Shown here one piece after another: positions 35,976-45,254 of a DNA stretch of 64,000 nucleotides. Made by a program: the position numbers and the translations under genes. Under the pieces are notes generated by a model that saw nothing but the letters and a program-made list of their open reading frames with translations, did no database searches and was not told where the DNA came from. The stretch lies in NCBI RefSeq assembly GCF_018739865.1, contig NZ_JADOER010000007.1, positions 62,001 through 126,000 on the forward strand, written 5' to 3'. Source of the DNA: Leptothoe kymatousa TAU-MAC 1615. Its GTDB lineage: Bacteria; Cyanobacteriota; Cyanobacteriia; Phormidesmidales; Phormidesmidaceae. The first letter of the stretch is position 1. The number at the start of each line of letters is the position of its first letter.

Positions 35976-37904
35976 ATGCATGCTGCGCCAGCATCCCCTA
36001 GTTTGAATGACCAATATCAAGCTCCAGTCCAGTCGGTGGAAGAACTATTGACCTACGATCCCGATGCGATCGCTCAATATTACCGTTCTCGCCCCGTCCA
36101 AATTTTTCTACGGCTGGTGGAACTCCTATGGACCTTTCTCGGGTTTGGCCTGGGCCTGCTTTGGGATCGACAAACCGGCGGCGCAGCAAAGAATGAAGCT
36201 AAACGGGCCATTCAGTTACGAGACGTGCTAACGAAACTTGGTCCTGCCTACATCAAAATCGGTCAGGCCCTATCCACACGACCCGACTTAGTCCCCCCGG
36301 CATACATGGAAGAGCTGGTGAAATTACAGGACCAGATTCCTCCATTTCCCAATGAAATTGCCTTTCGCCTGATTCAAGAAGATTTAGGCGCAACTCCAGA
36401 TGATATTTATGCGGAATTTTCCTCCCACCCCGTAGCAGCAGCATCCCTGGGCCAAGTCTATAAAGGCAAACTCAAAACCGGTGAAGACGTTGCCATTAAA
36501 GTGCAACGGCCAGGGCTCACGGCACAGATCACCCGCGACATCTATTTACTACGCCGTTTTGCCCAATGGACCTGCAATAACCTCAAGGTGGTACGTAGCG
36601 ACCTCGTCAGCATCATGGACGAGTTTGGCACCCGCATTTTTGAGGAAATGGACTACACCCACGAAGGGGAAAATGCCCAACGGTTTGAAACCCTGTATGG
36701 CTATTTGCCTGAAATCATCGTGCCGCAGATCTATACGGATCTGACAGCCCGTCGGGTCTTGACCATGGAGTGGATTAACGGCACCAAGCTAACTGAGCCA
36801 GAAATCCTAGAGTCCAAGGGATTAAAAGCCACTGACATCGTTGAAATCGGAGTTCAGTGCTCCCTGAGACAGCTTTTAGAACATGGCTTTTTCCATGCCG
36901 ATCCTCACCCTGGCAATCTGTTAGTCACCGATGAAGGCAAACTGGCCTACCTAGACTTTGGCATGATGTGCACGGTCGAAAGCTACCAGCGATACGGTTT
37001 AATTGAAGCCATCGTGCACATGGTCAACCGCGACTTTGAAGGCTTAGCCAACGACTATGTCAAATTAGAATTCCTCACGCCGGATACCGACCTCAGCCCA
37101 ATCATTCCGGCACTGGCCAGCGTCTTCAACAACGCCCTCGGTGCGACAGTCGCAGAACTTAACCTGAAAAGCATTACGGATGAGTTTTCAGCCCTAATGT
37201 ATGAATATCCTTTCCGCGTGCCCGCCTACTACGCGCTGATCATTCGCTCATTGGTCACATTAGACGGCATCGCCATCAGCGTTGATCCCGAGTTCAAAGT
37301 ACTGAGCAAAGCCTATCCCTACGTAGCCAAACGCCTCCTCACCGATTCGGCCCCGGAGCTACGTCAATCCCTCCAAGAACTACTATTCAAGGATGGGGAC
37401 TTTCGCTGGAATCGCCTTGAGAATCTCCTGCGCAATGCTCGCAATAGCCAAGATTATGACCTGGAGAAAGTCCTACAGCAAACCATCGACTATCTATTTT
37501 CAGAACGTGGCGACCACATTCGTGACCACATTGCCGATGAGCTTGCCAAAAGCCTGGACCAATTTGGCCATGGGTTAGTACAGCGACTCCAGGCAACCAT
37601 GGGGAGTACGCCCACAGCAGGAAAAGCTCCTCAATCCAGCTTTGGCGGGAAGGAATGGGAACACATCAGTCGTATTCTAGGGCTGCTGGGAGACACAAAA
37701 GGCATGGACGGTACTGCCGTTGTCCGACTGATGCCGCAGGTATTGATCAAGCCAGAAACCCGCCAAATGGGACAGCGCGTTGCTAATAACCTAGCCCAAC
37801 GAGCAGCGGCTAGACTGCTGCGTAATTTGTTTCTAGGGCACACTGCACCAGCCCAAAACCAGCACTTATCTGGGCCAGCCCTACCAGCATCGAAACCAGC
37901 CTAG
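35976..37904 (+). CDS. ABC1/UbiB (AarF) family atypical kinase
   Basis: The 642-residue protein belongs to the ABC1/ADCK/UbiB family, associated with prenylquinone metabolism (plastoquinone, tocopherol) in cyanobacteria and plastids. The family KxGQ motif is in YIKIGQALSTRPDL (K94-Q97). Further motifs are AAASLGQVYKG (the alanine-rich nucleotide loop), VAIKVQRPG (catalytic lysine), HADPHPGNLL and LDFGMM (metal ligand Asp). A hydrophobic segment near residues 45-62 may anchor it. AAGGA lies 8 bases before ATG. The quinone role is inferred from family. Confidence 0.9.
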   Translation: MHAAPASPSLNDQYQAPVQSVEELLTYDPDAIAQYYRSRPVQIFLRLVELLWTFLGFGLGLLWDRQTGGAAKNEAKRAIQLRDVLTKLGPAYIKIGQALSTRPDLVPPAYMEELVKLQDQIPPFPNEIAFRLIQEDLGATPDDIYAEFSSHPVAAASLGQVYKGKLKTGEDVAIKVQRPGLTAQITRDIYLLRRFAQWTCNNLKVVRSDLVSIMDEFGTRIFEEMDYTHEGENAQRFETLYGYLPEIIVPQIYTDLTARRVLTMEWINGTKLTEPEILESKGLKATDIVEIGVQCSLRQLLEHGFFHADPHPGNLLVTDEGKLAYLDFGMMCTVESYQRYGLIEAIVHMVNRDFEGLANDYVKLEFLTPDTDLSPIIPALASVFNNALGATVAELNLKSITDEFSALMYEYPFRVPAYYALIIRSLVTLDGIAISVDPEFKVLSKAYPYVAKRLLTDSAPELRQSLQELLFKDGDFRWNRLENLLRNARNSQDYDLEKVLQQTIDYLFSERGDHIRDHIADELAKSLDQFGHGLVQRLQATMGSTPTAGKAPQSSFGGKEWEHISRILGLLGDTKGMDGTAVVRLMPQVLIKPETRQMGQRVANNLAQRAAARLLRNLFLGHTAPAQNQHLSGPALPASKPA

Positions 37905-37949
37905 GTAGCCCCCAAATCGACAAGCGCTAAATCACTTAGCCTAAAAAGG

Positions 37950-37979
37950 CTCAAACCTCCTAAGTTTAGGGGATTTGAG
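37950..37979. terminator. Bidirectional terminator after the AarF-type gene
   Basis: CTCAAACCTCCTAA (37950-37963) pairs with TTAGGGGATTTGAG (37966-37979) through 14 positions with one mismatch and one G-U pair, followed by a T-rich stretch on the plus strand. It overlaps the stop codon of the convergent minus-strand gene at 37966. A smaller hairpin, AGCCT-AAAA-AGGCT (37938-37951), precedes it. Confidence 0.6.
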
Positions 37980-38412
37980 TTTGATTTTGGCGTTCTAGTT
38001 CTTCTTGCTCTAACCGTAGTTTCTTTTCTAATTCTTGAATCTCGTCTCGACGCGCTGCCGTCTCTAGGGCACGGCGGCGGATTTCTTGACTTTGTAACGT
38101 CAGAGATTGGCGCCACTGTTCTGCACGTTCCACTTCTTGGTGGAAAAACTGTGGCGTCACTCCTTGGGTCAGGAATTGAGATACTAGGTCTAAAATCCAG
38201 TCCGTTGCTTCTTGAAGAGCAACCACTTTATTTGAAGCATCTAGCTCAACTAGAACTAGTGTGCCTTCATTAAAGGTCACCGGCAATGTAGACACAACCT
38301 CCTGATCACCTATGGATAATTCCCATAAGTAGTCTTCCAGCTGACGTGCAAGAAACTGTAAAACGAGAGCCCCCTCAGAGGTTGTATGGCAAACCTTGGC
38401 CAAGTGCTGCAT
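37966..38412 (-). CDS. Conserved hypothetical protein with C-terminal coiled coil
   Basis: I do not recognise this 148-residue protein from a named family. The first 95 residues look globular (LAKVCHTTSEGALVLQFLAR, YLWELSIGDQEVVSTLPVTF). Residues about 100-145 are strongly helical and charged (RRRALETAARRDEIQELEKK), a predicted coiled coil. There is no signal peptide. It resembles cyanobacterial proteins of unknown function in style and is convergent with the AarF-type gene. No function is proposed. Confidence 0.65.
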   Translation of the reverse strand: MQHLAKVCHTTSEGALVLQFLARQLEDYLWELSIGDQEVVSTLPVTFNEGTLVLVELDASNKVVALQEATDWILDLVSQFLTQGVTPQFFHQEVERAEQWRQSLTLQSQEIRRRALETAARRDEIQELEKKLRLEQEELERQNQTQIP

Positions 38413-38907
38413 GGTTGGATAAGCAAACGGCTAAAACCAGTATACCCTTACCCTCTTCGGTGGTTATGCATCCTGTCGGGGAGGTTCCACTAGATTTCTC
38501 CACTAGATGGTATCAAGGGACACAAAGAAAGAGGGTTGTAACACCCAGAATATTCAAAAATAATTGATTTTTGTAATCAACCATAGATTGGCCGTCTAGC
38601 CTGAGGCTATGGGGAAACGGTGCTAATTAGCGGCACTAATATTAAGCCAATCAGGGTATTGCATTGGATCTGGTTGAAATTGAGGCAAAAAAGTCTTGGT
38701 TTTCCGGATACTTTTTGCTAGATCTAACGTCTGAGATCTTGCCAAGCAAATTATTTCACTCGCTTTTTCAGGTGGCAACTACCTGTGGCTAAGCTAATGG
38801 CAGTTGTCTTTGATTGAATCACCAAAGGCTACAGCCATAAATTGCGTAGGATGGCCTCATGCAAGTGTTTCTGGGGCTGTGGCATCAGTAAATCAGGTCC
38901 AAACGTT
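38413..38907. other. Intergenic region before the anti-sigma-like gene
   Basis: Nearly 500 bases with no supported gene. It contains two direct copies of CCACTAGAT (38487-38495 and 38500-38508) separated by four bases, and is otherwise unstructured by eye. The downstream frame is open back to 38842, so its right end may be coding. Confidence 0.3.
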
Positions 38908-39474
38908 ATGTCCTTTCATCATGATCAGCCTTGCAAAGGTGACTTATCCAATAATTGTGAGCCCCTGGCTGAATCTGAACATCATAGTCATGATCATCAT
39001 GAGAACAGCAGTCCCTCCAAAGAGAACGAAGATCTCAACATGGCTATAGTCGATCTTGATGATGAGGAAGCTCGGTTTGAACTGTTAAGTGCCTATGTAG
39101 ACAATGAAGTGACCGCACAGGAACGGCAGCTGGTTGGCCAGTGGCTCAGGGATGAGCCCGCCATGCAGGAGATGTATCAACAATTACTTATGCTGCGCCA
39201 AGCGATTCGCACAGCTCCTGTGCCACCGCCACCGCCCCTCGAGGTGCCCACACCCCCCAATGCATGGCAAAGGGCATTATCCAGTGGCGTTCGGTGGACC
39301 CTGGTCTGCACCACTGCGATCGCACTCTTTAGTGGGTTCAGCCAGTTAAGGAGTCCCCAGGGGCGTCAGAATGTATATGAAGCCTGGCAATGGCTCAAAT
39401 CGCTGCCCCAAGAAACCCTATGGGAGTTTGCATCAACGGTGAAAGAATTGCCCTCTAACAATTCTGTGCCCTAG
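38908..39474 (+). CDS. Anti-sigma-factor-like membrane protein with His/Cys-rich N-terminus
   Basis: From ATG 38908 the product has 188 residues. The middle part (DDEEARFELLSAYVDNEVTA, then RQLVGQWLRDEPAMQEMYQQ) matches the N-terminal anti-sigma domain seen in cyanobacterial RseA/ZAS-like proteins. A Pro-rich linker and a single membrane span (VRWTLVCTTAIALFSGF) follow. Upstream of that domain is a segment rich in His and Cys (FHHDQPCKG, NNCEP, EHHSHDHHE). ATG 39040 would omit it, and TTG 38842 would lengthen it. Such proteins hold an ECF sigma factor at the membrane, but no sigma gene is adjacent here, so the partner is unknown. Confidence 0.7.
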   Translation: MSFHHDQPCKGDLSNNCEPLAESEHHSHDHHENSSPSKENEDLNMAIVDLDDEEARFELLSAYVDNEVTAQERQLVGQWLRDEPAMQEMYQQLLMLRQAIRTAPVPPPPPLEVPTPPNAWQRALSSGVRWTLVCTTAIALFSGFSQLRSPQGRQNVYEAWQWLKSLPQETLWEFASTVKELPSNNSVP

Positions 39475-39485
39475 GGGGCACAAAC

Positions 39486-40733
39486 TTAGGCAGTTTCCGC
39501 ATCATTAAGGGCACGGCAAATGCCAAAGACGGAGGTAAAACCGTGCAAAAACGTCGTGTTACCCACCGGGCCAATTTCCCCGCTACAAAAAAAGCCCCCC
39601 AACGGAATGGGTCCTAACTCACGACTAAACTGCTCAGTATCACAATCGGGCATATCAAATAGATTGGTGCCACGGCCATTACAGGCAAATAGCAGCGCAC
39701 CAGAAGGCGCAACATCGCTTCTTTTCTTACTCTCTAAACGGTAGGCAGCCAGGAGCGTGGCTAGGTCATCCCTAGCCGTATCTGCGTCCCTTAAATGAAA
39801 CTGAATGCGTTGGCCAGGGCGAATCCGATCGGCAATAGCAATGGCACCAACCTTAGGGTCCACCCCCACCAAATTACGAATCAAAAAATCACCTTGTCCT
39901 AGGGACTGCTTAAATCCACTTTGTGCGAGCCCAATAAATAGAGACTCTTGGGCCAACTGACGATCCGTTTCATCCAAATCTTGAAATAATTCCTGTAACG
40001 CCTCTAGTGGTGTTTGCTCCAGGTCATCGTCTGTGTTTCCTTGCGCCGCGACCTTCGTGACAACATTGCGATCGCCCTCTACCACACGAAATGTCGGGCC
40101 AATAGGGCGACAGCCCTGGGCCACAATCGCATCGATCATAATGTTGCCAGACAAGGCTACCCCCACCACCCCTTGCCGGTACAGCTGCTGGCCACAAAAT
40201 AGCCCACAGCTACGACTAATACTTTCAATGCCTGCCAGCCCGCCCACCTTGACCGAGTCTGGATAGGCAAAATCCAAGCCTTGCAACAGGTCATTCATGC
40301 CTGAGGCAAACGGATCCGCCATCAGCAGGAAATGGGGCTGATCCACAGGGGCAACTCCAATGATTTCAGTCCACTCACTCGGCGGACTGTCCAAGTCGGG
40401 TAGCTCCTCAATAGATAGATGAAACCCTTGAATATCTACATTGGGTAAATAGGCTGCCGTCAAACTAATACCAGCCGCATCTTCGACCTCAGCCAGTTGG
40501 TTCACCTTGGTTCTACCAATGACGCCACTGCCACTACAGCCAATGATGTGGGCACCCCCCAAAGGACCTTTCAGCAAAGGCAACACACGGGAATATTCAC
40601 TAGCGAAGGCCGATGAAATAAAAATTATGGCCAAATTGGGGGCCGTTTCCAACTGAGTTAATACCCGCTCAATCACCTCTCGCAGCGCCAATTCCAGGGA
40701 AGGATGAGTAGAAACAGCACTGGCCCATTTCAT
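39486..40733 (-). CDS. FIST domain sensory protein
   Basis: From ATG 40733 the 415-residue protein begins MKWASAVSTHPSLELALREV and has the FIST N domain (NLAIIFISSAFASEY, HIIGCSGSGVIG) and FIST C domain (LFACNGRGTNLFD, GPIPLGGFFCSGEIGP). FIST domains are thought to bind small ligands such as amino acids and often act with signalling proteins. The frame is open to TTG 40781, but the ATG matches the family start. It is convergent with the anti-sigma-like gene; the 16-base dyad GTGCCC-N4-GGGCAC (39466-39481) lies between their ends. Confidence 0.85.
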   Translation of the reverse strand: MKWASAVSTHPSLELALREVIERVLTQLETAPNLAIIFISSAFASEYSRVLPLLKGPLGGAHIIGCSGSGVIGRTKVNQLAEVEDAAGISLTAAYLPNVDIQGFHLSIEELPDLDSPPSEWTEIIGVAPVDQPHFLLMADPFASGMNDLLQGLDFAYPDSVKVGGLAGIESISRSCGLFCGQQLYRQGVVGVALSGNIMIDAIVAQGCRPIGPTFRVVEGDRNVVTKVAAQGNTDDDLEQTPLEALQELFQDLDETDRQLAQESLFIGLAQSGFKQSLGQGDFLIRNLVGVDPKVGAIAIADRIRPGQRIQFHLRDADTARDDLATLLAAYRLESKKRSDVAPSGALLFACNGRGTNLFDMPDCDTEQFSRELGPIPLGGFFCSGEIGPVGNTTFLHGFTSVFGICRALNDAETA

Positions 40734-41190
40734 AGCAGTTGGTGAAGGTGACGACAAACTCAATCCCCTATAAAAACTCAAGCTTAGATACTAACAGTCT
40801 AGGTCCCGACGTTCGGGCTCAGAGCAATTTCTTCAGAAATCGGATAATTCGATTTTAAAGGGTTGACCATGGCCTCACCAAGAAAAGGGTGTAGTTTCAT
40901 AAAGGAGACATGGGGCGCTATATCCATGCTAATTGCATCGAAAACGGCTATTTCAAGACATCCCATCGCTTACAGTTTCGACGTCCGACAAGCTCGATAA
41001 TCTAAATTACAAAATGCTTCTTTAGATACAACTGATTTTAAAATTTCGAGGCTACCATAAGGCTGTAGCCTAAATCGAAAGGCTGCAATGCGCTAACAGA
41101 CTACGTTGAGGTTCAACTAACGAGTTAGAGCAATCATACCCAAACTATCGATTACATATTTTCGTTGAAAGTCAAGGCAGCCTATAAATT
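40734..41190. other. Divergent FIST / cp12 upstream region
   Basis: About 460 bases that must hold the promoters of the FIST gene and cp12. I see no additional gene, strong hairpin or repeat. No exact promoter is assigned. Confidence 0.3.
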
Positions 41191-41415
41191 ATGAGCGATA
41201 TTCAAGAAAAAATTTCTGAAGAAATCAAATCAGCCCGTGATGTCTGCAGCACCGATGGTAATAGCGCTGATTCTTGCGCTGCCGCCTGGGATGCCGTAGA
41301 AGAACTTCAAGCTGAAGCTTCACATCAGAAAGCTGATGCTAAACCCAAAACCAATTTTGAAACTTACTGCGATGAAAATCCAGAAGCGGATGAATGCCGT
41401 ATTTACGAAGACTAA
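41191..41415 (+). CDS. cp12: Calvin cycle regulator CP12
   Basis: The 74-residue intrinsically disordered protein binds glyceraldehyde-3-phosphate dehydrogenase and phosphoribulokinase in the dark through redox-controlled disulfides. Both cysteine pairs are present: C19/C29 and C60/C69. The core motif AWDAVEELQAE (residues 32-42) and the C-terminal GAPDH-binding tail CDENPEADECRIYED are intact, so it is a canonical full-length CP12. A terminator-like hairpin follows at 41492. Confidence 0.97.
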   Translation: MSDIQEKISEEIKSARDVCSTDGNSADSCAAAWDAVEELQAEASHQKADAKPKTNFETYCDENPEADECRIYED

Positions 41416-41491
41416 GTCCATTGTTTAACCTAATCCATCGCTAGATTTCGCTTGGACCATGGCGCAAAAAGTCTAGCAAGTTGGGTAAATT

Positions 41492-41527
41492 AAAGGCCAG
41501 GCTCCTATTTTCAGGACCCTGGCCTTT
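41492..41527 (+). terminator. Hairpin downstream of cp12
   Basis: AAAGGCCAGG (41492-41501) pairs perfectly with CCTGGCCTTT (41518-41527) around a 16-base loop. Only three T end the stem, so termination may be weak or factor-dependent. Confidence 0.5.
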
Positions 41528-41644
41528 ATGATCGGTGCACACCAGGCCGGGGCTAACTATATTGCCGACGCCTGGCAGATGGGCTAGCTATCAAGCCCCA
41601 CGATGTTAATCTAGAGAGCGTTTCGATGGCCCGCCATAACGTTT

Positions 41645-42241
41645 ATGCCTAGTTCTTCGTTCTTACAGTCATTGGTTTGGACTGACTATCGCCTGGCAGT
41701 AGTCTTTACTGTGCTGCTCCCGTTGGTCTTTTTAGTATGGGCACTCATTGCCCGTGCCGAAGTACTACAGCTGCTGCTAATTATTTATTGGAAGGTATCT
41801 AGCCTATTGGCAATCACGCTATATCTGATGATTGCAGGTCTGCCTTTTAGCTTTTTGACCGCTGCGATCGCTAGGATACTCATTCCTATCTCCCTATGGT
41901 TTTGGGCCGATCTAAACGAAGAAATTCGAGAACAACCCTTCTCGCTGTTGAAACTAGCATTTACGGCGTGGCGATGGGGTGTCTCCGTATATTGTGGTCT
42001 GGGCATCATCCTGCAGATCCCGTTCCTGCGCTGCGCATTTTCCCAAGCAACCTTTGCCAGTGACAGTTGTCAGGTGTGGTTAGAGGCACCTAAATTATTC
42101 AGACAAATGTTCCACGCGGGCTTCACACCAGGTTTTTTAGGGTTTTGGGCGCTCTTGGCATTGATCAGCTACGTTCTAACCCTGAGTTATTTCGTATTTG
42201 TCAAATTAGGTCGTCAGGGTCGTTCTGCCCTAAATCAATAG
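41645..42241 (+). CDS. DUF3177 family membrane protein
   Basis: The 198-residue protein has about four or five hydrophobic segments (VVFTVLLPLVFLVWALI, LLAITLYLMIAGLPFSFLTA, WGVSVYCGLGIILQIPFL, LGFWALLALISYVLTLSYF). The segments VWTDYRLAV and ILIPISLWFWADLNEEI resemble the cyanobacterial DUF3177 family. No function is known. It starts 24 bases before the next small gene, so the two likely form one unit. Confidence 0.75.
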   Translation: MPSSSFLQSLVWTDYRLAVVFTVLLPLVFLVWALIARAEVLQLLLIIYWKVSSLLAITLYLMIAGLPFSFLTAAIARILIPISLWFWADLNEEIREQPFSLLKLAFTAWRWGVSVYCGLGIILQIPFLRCAFSQATFASDSCQVWLEAPKLFRQMFHAGFTPGFLGFWALLALISYVLTLSYFVFVKLGRQGRSALNQ

Positions 42242-42264
42242 TTGTAGGCTAAGTTACCTGAGCA

Positions 42265-42555
42265 ATGGCAATGTCAGTGGCAAAACGCCTCGAAAATTAT
42301 ACGATTGAACATCCTCAAGAGGTTTTATTGGTTTCCATTGAAATCGACGATGAGGCAGATCAGATATTGATATTTCGAGGATTTTCCAGCTCCCTGATGC
42401 GTCCTACCTCTTTTGACCCCGATGTTCCTGTCTTATCTGATCGAGCAGTCATCGTCACGGTGGATCGGCTAGCGGGCCCCTACAATCCTGACGCCCCTGA
42501 CTATTTAGAGAAAAACATCCGCTGGGAAATATTTTCACAACGATTAGGCGATTAA
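42265..42555 (+). CDS. Small conserved cyanobacterial protein of unknown function
   Basis: The 96-residue soluble acidic protein contains LENYTIEHPQEVLLVSIEID, FRGFSSSLMRPTSFDPDVPV and AGPYNPDAPDYLEKNI, a pattern I associate with a cyanobacterial/plastid family of unknown role. There is no signal peptide or cysteine. It follows the DUF3177 gene by 24 bases and precedes DAHP synthase by 126 bases. No function is proposed. Confidence 0.65.
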   Translation: MAMSVAKRLENYTIEHPQEVLLVSIEIDDEADQILIFRGFSSSLMRPTSFDPDVPVLSDRAVIVTVDRLAGPYNPDAPDYLEKNIRWEIFSQRLGD

Positions 42556-42681
42556 CTCATTCTTGAGGTTACACCTGTTACGTTCAAGACCTGTCACAAT
42601 AGTTACTAGCTGTCGCTTGTCTTAATCCGCCTCCTTAGGCCGGAGGTCTCGGTAATTGTCTATTGCGCTTCTTCTTCTGCC

Positions 42682-43752
42682 ATGCATCAAACACACGATT
42701 TACACGTGGTTGAAACCCGACCTCTGATTAGTCCAGCACTCCTGCACGCAGAGCTTCCTCTGACTCAAGCGGCAGCCGCTCTCGTTGCTCAAACGCGCGA
42801 TCGCATTCGTAATATTCTCTACAACGAAGACCGCAGGCTCCTAGTGATTGTCGGTCCTTGCTCTGTGCATGATATTGCAGCAGCACGGGACTATGGCCAA
42901 CGCCTAGTCAAACTAAGAGAACGTCTTTCTTCTGAGCTCGAAATCGTGATGCGGGTTTACTTTGAAAAACCCCGTACTAATATCGGCTGGAAAGGCTTAA
43001 TCAACGACCCCCACCTGGACGGCAGCTATGACATCAACCAAGGGTTGAGATTAGCGCGTCAGCTACTGATCGATTTGGCAGAAATGGGACTCCCCGCAGC
43101 CACAGAACTGCTCGACCCCATTACGCCTCAATATATTGCGGACGTAATTTCCTGGACAGCGATCGGAGCTCGTACAACGGAAAGCCAAACCCATCGGGAA
43201 ATGGCGTCTGGTTTATCCATGCCCATCGGCTTCAAAAATAATACGGACGGTAGCTTGCAGGCGGCAACCAACGCTATGGTAGCGGCCAGTCGTCCCCACC
43301 ATTTTCTAGGCATCAACCACAGCGGTTTAGCCAGTATCGTAGCCACCACAGGCAATCCCGATGGCCATCTGGTCTTGCGCGGCGGCAAGCATGGACCGAA
43401 CTATGATGCCAAAAATGTTAAAGAAGCCGTTGAGCAACTATCCAAAGCTGGCCTCAATCCTCGATTAATGGTGGACTGTAGCCACGCCAACGCCAACAAA
43501 AAGCACCAACAGCAATCCGTCGTCCTAGAAGAAATTTCTAACCAATTGAAATCTGGCTCCCGCAACATCCTCGGTGTGATGATTGAAAGTCACATTCGCG
43601 CTGGACGGCAGGCCATTCCTGAAAATTTAGACGACCTCGTCTACGGTCAAAGTATTACAGATGCCTGTGTTGACTTTGAAACAACCGAAGACATGTTGCA
43701 ACAATTGGCTACAGCCATCAAACCTCACCTGTCGGCGACGGCCCCTCTCTAA
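42682..43752 (+). CDS. 3-Deoxy-7-phosphoheptulonate synthase (DAHP synthase, class I)
   Basis: The 356-residue enzyme condenses phosphoenolpyruvate and erythrose-4-phosphate, the first step of the shikimate pathway. Class I (AroF/G/H type) motifs are all visible: LLVIVGPCSVHD (metal Cys), MRVYFEKPRTNIGWKGLIND, GARTTESQTHREMASGLSMP, GFKNNTDGS and MVDCSHANANKKHQ. Feedback by an aromatic amino acid is usual for this class, but which one cannot be read here. A strong terminator follows. Confidence 0.95.
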   Translation: MHQTHDLHVVETRPLISPALLHAELPLTQAAAALVAQTRDRIRNILYNEDRRLLVIVGPCSVHDIAAARDYGQRLVKLRERLSSELEIVMRVYFEKPRTNIGWKGLINDPHLDGSYDINQGLRLARQLLIDLAEMGLPAATELLDPITPQYIADVISWTAIGARTTESQTHREMASGLSMPIGFKNNTDGSLQAATNAMVAASRPHHFLGINHSGLASIVATTGNPDGHLVLRGGKHGPNYDAKNVKEAVEQLSKAGLNPRLMVDCSHANANKKHQQQSVVLEEISNQLKSGSRNILGVMIESHIRAGRQAIPENLDDLVYGQSITDACVDFETTEDMLQQLATAIKPHLSATAPL

Positions 43753-43984
43753 GGAATGACGATTAAATAACTTCCAATTTTGCCGGACTAACTCCGAGGG
43801 AGACGTTGCACGTTGGGTTTACCGATGCCCATAGGGCTATAAGACTCCGCTCAGTCCCCTGTGGCTAGCGGTGACAATTATGGAATTGATTGCGTTTTCC
43901 TAAGAGGCACCTCTTTAAGAGCATGGAATAGGGCCGATTAGATTCCTAGGGGCCTTTTAACAAGGCACTGCATAAAAAAAGAGC

Positions 43985-44026
43985 AATGGACCGATGCTTT
44001 GTTTACTGGCAAAGCATCGGTCCATT
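43985..44026. terminator. Strong bidirectional terminator
   Basis: AATGGACCGATGCTTTG (43985-44001) pairs perfectly with CAAAGCATCGGTCCATT (44010-44026), a 17-bp stem with an 8-base loop, followed by T on the plus strand and preceded by seven A. It ends five bases before the stop of the outer-membrane gene and serves both that gene and DAHP synthase. Confidence 0.9.
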
Positions 44027-44030
44027 TTTT

Positions 44031-45254
44031 CTAAAACAGAGGCAAGTTTACATTAATACTTGCGCCATAGATGGTGTCATCAAAATCTACGCTAGAGCGA
44101 GATGAACTCCCAAAGCGAAAACCGGTAAAGACGCTTAAACGCGTTGTACTAGATAGATCGTGGCTAAGCTGAGCCAATATCTGATGGTAGGTATCGTAGC
44201 GAGATGTTTCGATATAGTCGTCAATAAATAACTGATAGATGAGGCTAGCCCGAGTCTCCGGATCGAAGCCGTAGTTAAGCGAACCAGTGGCAATTTGACT
44301 CACTCGACTAAATTCATCTGGATCGCTCAAGCTCAGACGAGCCTGATAATAGGAATCTGCCCATGTGCGATTGCTCAAGATATCACGGCGGCTCAAGAGT
44401 AGCTCTATATAATTAGCCGTAAAAAACGAATCTCGCCCTGGGGTACTGAGATCTTGATACCGCCAATTGAGCTGGCCGTAGCTCTTGCTGCCGAGTCGTT
44501 GCCGAATCCCCGCCTGGAGTTGAATTTCGTCGTAGTCAACACCGGATAGTTCTTCGTAACGGGCTAAATTAGCCTCGACACTGAAGAGCAAGTTCGTGGT
44601 AGGACCTAATTCAGGAAACGCAAATAGCCCTATCCCTGCTTGATAGATACGGTCACTAATGGCATCTGGGGTACGAAACAAATTGTTACCACTGTATAGA
44701 TTGGTTCTAGCTGTGAGAAAAACCGTGTGCTGAGGTGTGGGCTCAGGCTCCGACTCTAGGGGGACATCTTCGGTGGTCCTAATCCGCAACATGCCAAGCT
44801 CACCATCAATGCCAACAGGCTGCGATCGCACACGCAAAATGCCGAGCTCATCATCGATAACCGGCTCAAAATCACCCCGATAGTTGGGCTGTGTGGTGGG
44901 CTCAGATGCATCCTCTACATCAGACTCACATGCCTCGCAGTCATCCTCCGATGCATCACTATCCAAAACAACATCAGACGCAACATGGGTGAGCCAACGC
45001 AGCGCACAAGTATCCTGATGGCATTTAGCCCCTGAATCATCTTGATACCTCGATTTTGGCTGAGCTATCACCCCAGTAACAGAGGCCGCCGCAACCTGAC
45101 TTGAATTCAAATCCAACACAGATTGAGCCGCGTCAACACTCGGCAGATTGCTACTTTGAGCAACCGCAATATGCTGTGGCAACACCCAGCTCCCAAAGCC
45201 GATGACCAAAATTTTGAGCACCCATTCTGGCCTAGAAAACAGCCCCATTATCAA
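44031..45254 (-). CDS. Predicted outer-membrane beta-barrel protein with acidic Cys linker
   Basis: The 407-residue protein has a signal peptide (LKILVIGFGSWVLPQHIAVA, cleavage near residue 32). Residues about 70-170 form an acidic linker with two Cys pairs (C79/C83, C106/C109) and two copies of ELG(I/M)LR(V/I)R (136-143 and 152-159). The remainder alternates aromatic and polar residues as in beta strands (VFLTARTNLYSGNNLFR, YGQLNWRYQDL) and ends with a terminal Phe, the usual outer-membrane assembly signal. It is divergent from the FecR-domain gene. A shared function with that gene and the CHASE2 kinase is an inference. Confidence 0.7.
   Translation of the reverse strand: MIMGLFSRPEWVLKILVIGFGSWVLPQHIAVAQSSNLPSVDAAQSVLDLNSSQVAAASVTGVIAQPKSRYQDDSGAKCHQDTCALRWLTHVASDVVLDSDASEDDCEACESDVEDASEPTTQPNYRGDFEPVIDDELGILRVRSQPVGIDGELGMLRIRTTEDVPLESEPEPTPQHTVFLTARTNLYSGNNLFRTPDAISDRIYQAGIGLFAFPELGPTTNLLFSVEANLARYEELSGVDYDEIQLQAGIRQRLGSKSYGQLNWRYQDLSTPGRDSFFTANYIELLLSRRDILSNRTWADSYYQARLSLSDPDEFSRVSQIATGSLNYGFDPETRASLIYQLFIDDYIETSRYDTYHQILAQLSHDLSSTTRLSVFTGFRFGSSSRSSVDFDDTIYGASINVNLPLF

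Noticed and set aside
38487..38508. Two direct copies of CCACTAGAT
   Set aside because: They are too short and isolated to call a regulatory site or target-site duplication.
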